A program made the translations under genes and the position numbers. Below are positions 20,853 to 25,135 of a stretch of DNA of 25,135 bases, piece by piece (the first letter of the stretch is position 1; each line of letters starts with the position of its first letter). The DNA lies in contig WELB01000138.1 of NCBI GenBank assembly GCA_009602725.1, positions 239,110-264,244 on the forward strand, read 5' to 3'. This DNA is from Spirogloea muscicola. Taxonomy: Eukaryota; Streptophyta; Zygnematophyceae; Spirogloeales; Spirogloeaceae. Below the pieces are notes generated by a model. It had not been told where the DNA came from and searched no databases. It saw only the letters and a program-made list of their open reading frames with translations.

Positions 20853-21410
20853 TCGAAATAGAGCATTTTTTCTTCTAATAAGCGGGTTCAGAAGAGCCAG
20901 AAAACTCGACTTTACATCGGGCCAGAGTCAGAGACTTGTAAAATGTCTTATAAAAGTCTTATTAAAATGACATATCTTTCTCTTTGGACAGATATCGCAA
21001 AGATGCAATTGATGCAGCCAAACCATGCCCAAGGCAATCTCATAGTTAAGCGAGTGGCACTGGGTCAAGCACCACTAGCCCACCAGCTTCATGACAATGT
21101 TCAAAAGATGATGGTCAAGCAACGACGAGCTTGCCTGGCAAAGTCTCCAGTATTCGTACTGGTCGACGACAGGCTGTCGGGGTAAGGCTCTTTAGCGCCC
21201 GCTCTGCCCAGTGCCCACGCTGTGCCTTCTTGACGCTGCGTATTCGCTCAAAATGCCCGCCAGAAGAGAAAGGCTGTGGCGCTGGTACTCGTTCCAAGGA
21301 AGACATTTTGATCAGGGCATTGCCCGGTCTCGGCCCTCCACTTTCTCATGCTCGGTCACTCAACATTTGTGCGCGGACCGTCTGCTTCACAAGAAAGTAC
21401 GCTTCCAGGA

Positions 21411-21566
21411 GAGGGCGGTGGCTGGGAAAGAAAGTGGCTTTCCTAATGGCAGCAAGGGGAGTTGCCAGCCAAAAAAAAAACATCAATGAAAGAACATTTG
21501 AAGGGGCCAAATAGCACACAGGAAAGCAAGGAGCTACGAACACTCAGCAACCCCTGTTGAGCATCA
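21411..21566 (+). repeat. Dispersed hairpin repeat, copy 4
   Basis: Starts GAGGGCGGTGGCTGGGAAAG, has GCCAGCC followed by a run of ten A, then GAACATTTGAAGGGGCCAAA and the tail ACTCAGCAACCCCTGTTGAG. Relative to other copies about 35 nt are inserted inside the hairpin. Confidence 0.6.
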
Positions 21567-22007
21567 TATAGCTCACCGGACATGGCCAATTTGGCGTGGG
21601 ACCATTACTTCCTTATTAAACTTTCTATTATCCCGCTACTGCCTAGCCAGCTCCCACCACAGCTGCGTAAGGTGGGTTACAATCTCGAGGCATGCTTAAG
21701 AGCTTTTGGCTATTCAGTGTGCTTACAATTGAGTGACGCGGGCGGCTGGAAACTATGTGTACTGATGCCACCTGTGGCACGAGCAGATAGGAAAGACTCA
21801 TTGAATAAAATAAGCTCGAAGTGCTGTCCTCGCAACTCCTTTCACACCATACAGAAGTCCGCCTTCCGTGTCCGCACATTCAGCAGCTCACCATCCCTGT
21901 CAGATTGACACGGGATGAGCCATCAGTAAAACTTGGATCGACACCTTCTCCATTAGTATTAGCCTGGCCTTTCACGGTGTCTTGTCCCGTGACGATCGCC
22001 CTTCTTG

Positions 22008-22085
22008 AGAGAAGATGGTCTTACGGAGAGGCCGATGGCTGTGAAAGATTAGGCCCAAAGGCATGGACAATTCTCAAACGGGCCG
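22008..22085 (+). repeat. Dispersed hairpin repeat, copy 5
   Basis: GATGGCTGTGAAAGATTAGG, then CCCAAAGGCATGGACAATTC and CGGGCCGG: the core is recognisable but the 3' half of the hairpin is mutated. Confidence 0.55.
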
Positions 22086-22152
22086 GAAAGAAGAAGGCAG
22101 TGAGTATGCACGATCTTACTGTGAGGGTGCTGAATAAAGGCCCCCCTGGGAG

Positions 22153-22166
22153 TTTAGGGTTTAGGG
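22153..22166 (+). repeat. Short interstitial telomeric motif, two TTTAGGG units
   Basis: TTTAGGGTTTAGGG directly followed by TTTT, lying between repeat copies 5 and 6. Same unit and strand as the intronic array at 302-329. Confidence 0.8.
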
Positions 22167-22189
22167 TTTTCGTGCTTCGCAGAAGAAGC

Positions 22190-22240
22190 AGCTCTTTAGA
22201 GGGCGAGGGCTGTGGCCAGCCCACTAAAGGTTAACAAGGT
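22190..22240 (+). repeat. Dispersed hairpin repeat, copy 6 (short)
   Basis: GGGCGAGGGCTGTGGCCAGC then CCACTAAAGGTTAACAAGGT; the loop of the hairpin is shortened compared with other copies. Confidence 0.55.
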
Positions 22241-22254
22241 TATAATAGACAACA

Positions 22255-22333
22255 AACAGCTCTTTTCACAAGGTAAGGTGGTGGCTGTGAGAGGCCAGCC
22301 CAAAGGAATGTACAACATCTGAGCTTAAAGGGC
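22255..22333 (+). repeat. Dispersed hairpin repeat, copy 7
   Basis: GGTGGCTGTGAGAGGCCAGC then CCAAAGGAATGTACAACATC and AAAGGGCCGG. Its core is identical to copies 1 and 9. Confidence 0.75.
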
Positions 22334-22825
22334 CGGCGCAAAATAACGAATCACCTTCTCAGAACTTCTACTTGGGAGCCAAACAACGTAGAGACGCTTA
22401 GCTTCAATCTGCCAGTTTGGCCTTCGCTTTTTCGTGGGGCCCACGATACGGGCGGCGGCGAGATTACCGCACTGGGCACGTCCTAGGCTCGAGGAGGCGC
22501 CACTGCGCATCGGAGGACGCGCCTGCCCTGCCAAGCTGCCTACAGGGGATGTCCACAGTGCCGCCTGCCTGAGTTGACTCGGCAAGCCACGTTGCAGTGA
22601 AGTGCGCGCGGGCCCTGCGCTAGAGCCGGCTGCTCGCCTGTCCCACCAATATTTGTGGCGATGCAGCCGAAAGTAAGAGAAGGCGTATCGATTGAAAAGA
22701 GGCCAAATCAAGCCAGTGCAGTATCAGATTAGTAACACGGAATGACTAAACAGATATCTACAAGTGCCTAAAGGTAACAGGAAACAACCCAGCGATCCTA
22801 TTTTGCAGAGGGTAGCTCGGGCGAA

Positions 22826-22933
22826 ACAGCACTTTCCAATGTAAGGCTATGGCTGTAAGATCCAGCCCAAAAGAAACAGCTCTTCCAAAAGAATGTACAG
22901 AAGGAAAAGTTACAAGGTCTGACAGGGCCAGGG
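22826..22933 (+). repeat. Dispersed hairpin repeat, copy 8
   Basis: GCTATGGCTGTAAGATCCAG then CCCAAAAGAAACAGCTCTTC and, after a short inserted stretch, AAAAGAATGTACAGAAGG and GGTCTGACAGGGCCAGG. Confidence 0.65.
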
Positions 22934-23002
22934 AAAGGTTTGGATATCATTCTGGGCGCTCAATCAATACTTAGTCAACGTGCAAATTGCAGTAAGTAGT
23001 GC

Positions 23003-23046
23003 CCGGGCCCACAAGCGCCGACGGCGTCTTGTGCGGAGGGCCCTGG
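23003..23046. other. Strong GC-rich hairpin
   Basis: Outer arms CCGGGCCC and GGGCCCTGG enclose CACAAG...GCC-GAC-GGC...CTTGTG, giving a nested stem with a 3-nt loop. It could be a structured RNA, a transcription-related hairpin or a remnant of a foldback element; there is no run of T or flanking gene to make it a terminator. Confidence 0.6.
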
Positions 23047-23186
23047 TCCTCTTGGATATAGCAATAAGGTGAATCAGTGGGTTGGTAGAATCACCCATTC
23101 CGCTCATTCTGCTATGCCGATGAGAGTCTCCCTAGATAAGGGAGGCCCCGGCTGATGATATGATAGGCCCGAACAATCTTGTAGCT

Positions 23187-23365
23187 CTGAGTGCGGCGAA
23201 GCGGCGCTGTGTGCGCGGCGGCTCTGTGTGCGGCGAGGCGGCGGTGTGTGCGCGACGGCTCTGTGTGCGGCGAGGCGGTGCTGCGTGCGCGGCGGCTCTG
23301 TGTGCGACTAGGCGGCGCTGCGTGCGCGGCGGCTCTGTGTACGGCAAGACGTTACTGTGTGTGCA
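23187..23365. repeat. 37-bp GC-rich minisatellite, about 4.5 units
   Basis: Four units of exactly 37 bp at 23201-23237, 23238-23274, 23275-23311 and 23312-23348, each close to GCGGCGCTGTGTGCGCGGCG followed by GCTCTGTGTGCGGCGAG, with partial units on both sides. Because 37 is not a multiple of 3, the apparent Arg/Cys/Ala-rich peptides change frame in every unit, so it is not a coding repeat. Confidence 0.93.
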
Positions 23366-23825
23366 GCCAGGTGGAGCTGAGTGCTCGGTGAGTAATCAGG
23401 CAAGCCTTTGTGTCACTCTGAACTCTTTGTGACCATATCTGCGGCTGCGTCTGCATCTGCGCCAACAGGTGACGGTCTGCTGGTCGTCCCACATCAAGAC
23501 AGGAAGTGGCTGTAAGACATGAAGGACAGATACAGGATATAGATCGTGAACAGCAGGTTCAGGTTGCAGGACAAGGAAGGCGAGCGCAGGCGGAGCAAGA
23601 AAACTTTCAGGTCCCACGGCCACGCGGCCCCTCATGCGGGCCCGCTGGGTATCAAGCATGCAGAAACATGAAGTTCAGTATCCTGCTTTTGCGCCTTCAG
23701 GCCTTTTCCAGACCTTTTCAGAGTGTCTTTCTTCTTCTTGTAACATGCCTCTGGGCAGCCCTATCACAGCCAACGCCTTACAGAGCGTTTGTGGCCCGCG
23801 GCGGTACCAGGCAAGCCTTGCTGAC

Positions 23826-23915
23826 TAGAAACAGCGCTCCAAATTGACTGGTGGCTGTGAGAGGCCAGCCCAAAAGAATGGACAAGGTCTAGAGGGGTCG
23901 GATGGCTCACAAGAA
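23826..23915 (+). repeat. Dispersed hairpin repeat, copy 9
   Basis: GGTGGCTGTGAGAGGCCAGC then CCAAAAGAATGGACAAGGTC and AGAGGGGTCGG: closest to the inferred consensus and followed directly by copy 10. Confidence 0.8.
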
Positions 23916-23924
23916 GAACTTGGC

Positions 23925-24190
23925 ACTTCCAATGGGGGCAAGGGCTGTGAAAAGCCAGCTCGGAAAGAATTGACGAAGGTTCGAAGGGGCCAAAATCGCT
24001 TAGCAGCTACTAAGGGGCCTGAAGAAGCTACGTCAGAACGGAGGAGGATGGACCACTCAGTATCTTGCTCAGAAAAGTAAGATACGGATTGCTAAGCCGG
24101 CAGCAAAGGGGCTCTCAGGGCCAAAAGGGCTCTCAGAAGTGGTGGAGGATGAGAGCACTCAGTAACCACGAGTGAGGAGCCGCAGATCCG
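23925..24190 (+). repeat. Dispersed hairpin repeat, copy 10 (with tail)
   Basis: GCAAGGGCTGTGAAAAGCCA then GCTCGGAAAGAATTGACGAA, GGTTCGAAGGGGCC, and further on the family tail CACTCAGTAACCACGAG...GAGCCGCAGATCC at 24157-24190. Confidence 0.65.
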
Positions 24191-24700
24191 AAGACTAGCT
24201 GCCAGAGAGCAATACGCTGCTGACAAGCACTGAAAGAAATTACTACTACATTAAGGACCATACGGAGAGTGTGGACGTGGAGCTTTGGTCCAGCGCCTGC
24301 GTGCCGCCCGCGCCACGACGGCCCGCCCGGCGGCCGCGCATTAAGTGTGCTATGCGCCAAACGCTGCCGGCGCGCCGCCTGATTGGCCAAGTACGATGGC
24401 AGGCACATTGGCAGATTGTACATGACCTGCTGCTGAGCTGACGAGAGATACAGTAGCATCAGAGATGAGGAGGACGAAGCATGCCCGCATGAGAGCTCCC
24501 CACATGAACAGATACGACAAGGGAGAGTGGGTACGTCAGCTACAGTGTAGTACCTGTACCTGACACCACTTTTCTGTCAAAGGGTGACGGAGCTCTAGCT
24601 CTAATCACAGCTAAGGCAGAATATGCATAGTATTTCAGACAATTACTGCTACCCAAGGGCTCATCCTACATGCTCCTGCATCAGTATTCGTTTCGCGCTT

Positions 24701-24765
24701 GTCGGCCCCCCTCGGACCTTGTCAAATCCTCTTTGGGCTGGCCAGTCACAGCCCTCGCCCCCCCA
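24701..24765 (-). repeat. Dispersed hairpin repeat, reverse copy r3
   Basis: On the minus strand it reads GGGCGAGGGCTGTGACTGGC then CAGCCCAAAGAGGATTTGAC and AAGGTCCGAGGGGG. It is inverted with respect to copy 11, which begins about 50 bp to its right, so the pair can fold on itself. Confidence 0.75.
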
Positions 24766-24812
24766 GAGCGGCTGGTTTTGTCGCGGCTGCAGCAGGGTGG
24801 GCCCGCCTAATA

Positions 24813-25104
24813 AGAAGAAAGCGCTCGCCCACTGAGGATGAGGGCTGGAAAAGCCAGCCCAAAAAAAGAATGAACAGAGTAAGAGAAGGGATCGTGTATT
24901 AGAAAGAAATGTAGGCCAAATGGCCAGGTACAAAGTCAAGCACATCTAAAAATCTACATAACCTACAGCAGATTGACCCGCTCAATAACCACGGGTCAAA
25001 ACCAGGGGGCCAGGGGAAGCGCTAAGAGAAACAAGCACACAAAATAACAAAGCAGCTATGAATCACTCAGTAACCCCTGCTAAGCAGCCGCAGATCAGAG
25101 ATGC
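24813..25104 (+). repeat. Dispersed hairpin repeat, copy 11 (full length with about 115-bp insertion)
   Basis: Head GAAGAAAGCGCTCGCCCACT, hairpin GGGCTGGAAAAGCCAGCCC, AAAAAAAGAATGAACAGAG, then extra sequence (about 24895-25005), GGGAAGCGCTAAGAGAAAC and tail ACTCAGTAACCCCTGCTAAG plus CAGCCGCAGATCAGAGATGC. Same order of parts as copy 3. Confidence 0.85.
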
Positions 25105-25135
25105 TGGCGCCCCACCGGCCCCCCCCATCCCCCCC

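Larger units (their letters stand above)
20853..25135. other. Gene-poor, repeat-rich right end
   Basis: No open frame over about 130 codons and none with family conservation or consistent splice junctions. The stretch holds at least nine copies of the dispersed hairpin repeat, a 37-bp minisatellite, a short telomeric motif, a strong hairpin, and two GC-rich islands (about 22420-22660 and 24280-24390). A 128-codon minus frame over the first island (22325-22711) has no supporting features. Confidence 0.45.

Noticed and set aside
22325-22711. 128-codon minus-strand frame
   Set aside because: No domain, no splice logic and mixed composition; GC-rich DNA rarely contains stops on this strand.
23191-23432. 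Cys/Arg/Ala-rich peptide encoded by the right-end repeats
   Set aside because: The 37-bp period changes frame each unit, so the open frames are a by-product of GC-rich minisatellite sequence.
1-25135. CRISPR array, bacterial operon or prophage content
   Set aside because: No regularly spaced direct repeats with unique spacers were found, and all recognisable genes are spliced eukaryotic genes.

Overview
This window is nuclear DNA from an intron-rich eukaryote, most likely a green alga (chlorophyte). The reasons are dense small introns with GTGAGT/GTAAGT-type donors and (T)GCAG acceptors, GC-rich exons, (CCG)n/(CGG)n runs, plant/algal-type TTTAGGG telomeric motifs at two internal places, and proteins that align best from memory with plant/algal ABC and Pol III families. 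There is no sign of bacterial organisation. Lineage below 'green alga' is a guess.

Layout, left to right. (1) 78-4624, + strand: a complete 11-exon gene for the mitochondrial ABC half-transporter ATM1/ATM3/ABCB7 (686 residues). All exon phases close, and one intron appears to be GC-AG. (2) 4625-5440: no gene, but two copies of a dispersed short repeat. (3) about 5500-7705, +: an unrecognised gene built from four repeated four-cysteine modules. Each module is coded by two exons, and the introns alternate between phase 0 inside a module and phase 1 between modules. Its 5' end is lost at a single N (5551). (4) 7706-11175: the 3' flank of that gene, a 172-bp inverted repeat, a GC-rich stretch without a convincing gene, and two more repeat copies. 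(5) 11176 to about 12940, +: a decayed duplicate of the cysteine-module gene. It still has a clear signal-peptide start, but it has frameshifts, a lost cysteine and a roughly 1.4-kb internal deletion that fuses intron 1 to the fourth module. (6) 12942-17667, -: a complete 14-exon gene for RNA polymerase III subunit RPC3 (RPC82/POLR3C), 619 residues. (7) 17668-18330: a GC-rich 5' region with another single N and a proline-rich open stretch. (8) about 18335-20708, -: a probable spliced gene that I could not identify or fully assemble. (9) 20800-25135: no convincing gene; dispersed repeats, a 37-bp minisatellite, a strong hairpin and a short telomeric motif.

The recognisable genes are independent housekeeping functions (export of a sulfur compound for cytosolic Fe-S assembly; Pol III transcription) and show no operon-like logic. 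The most novel content is the cysteine-module gene and its deleted paralogue, plus a repeat family with at least 14 copies and core GGCTGTGAGAGGCCAGCC that surrounds both duplicates and fills the right end. All exon boundaries were read by eye from splice signals, reading phase and remembered family conservation; no database search was run.
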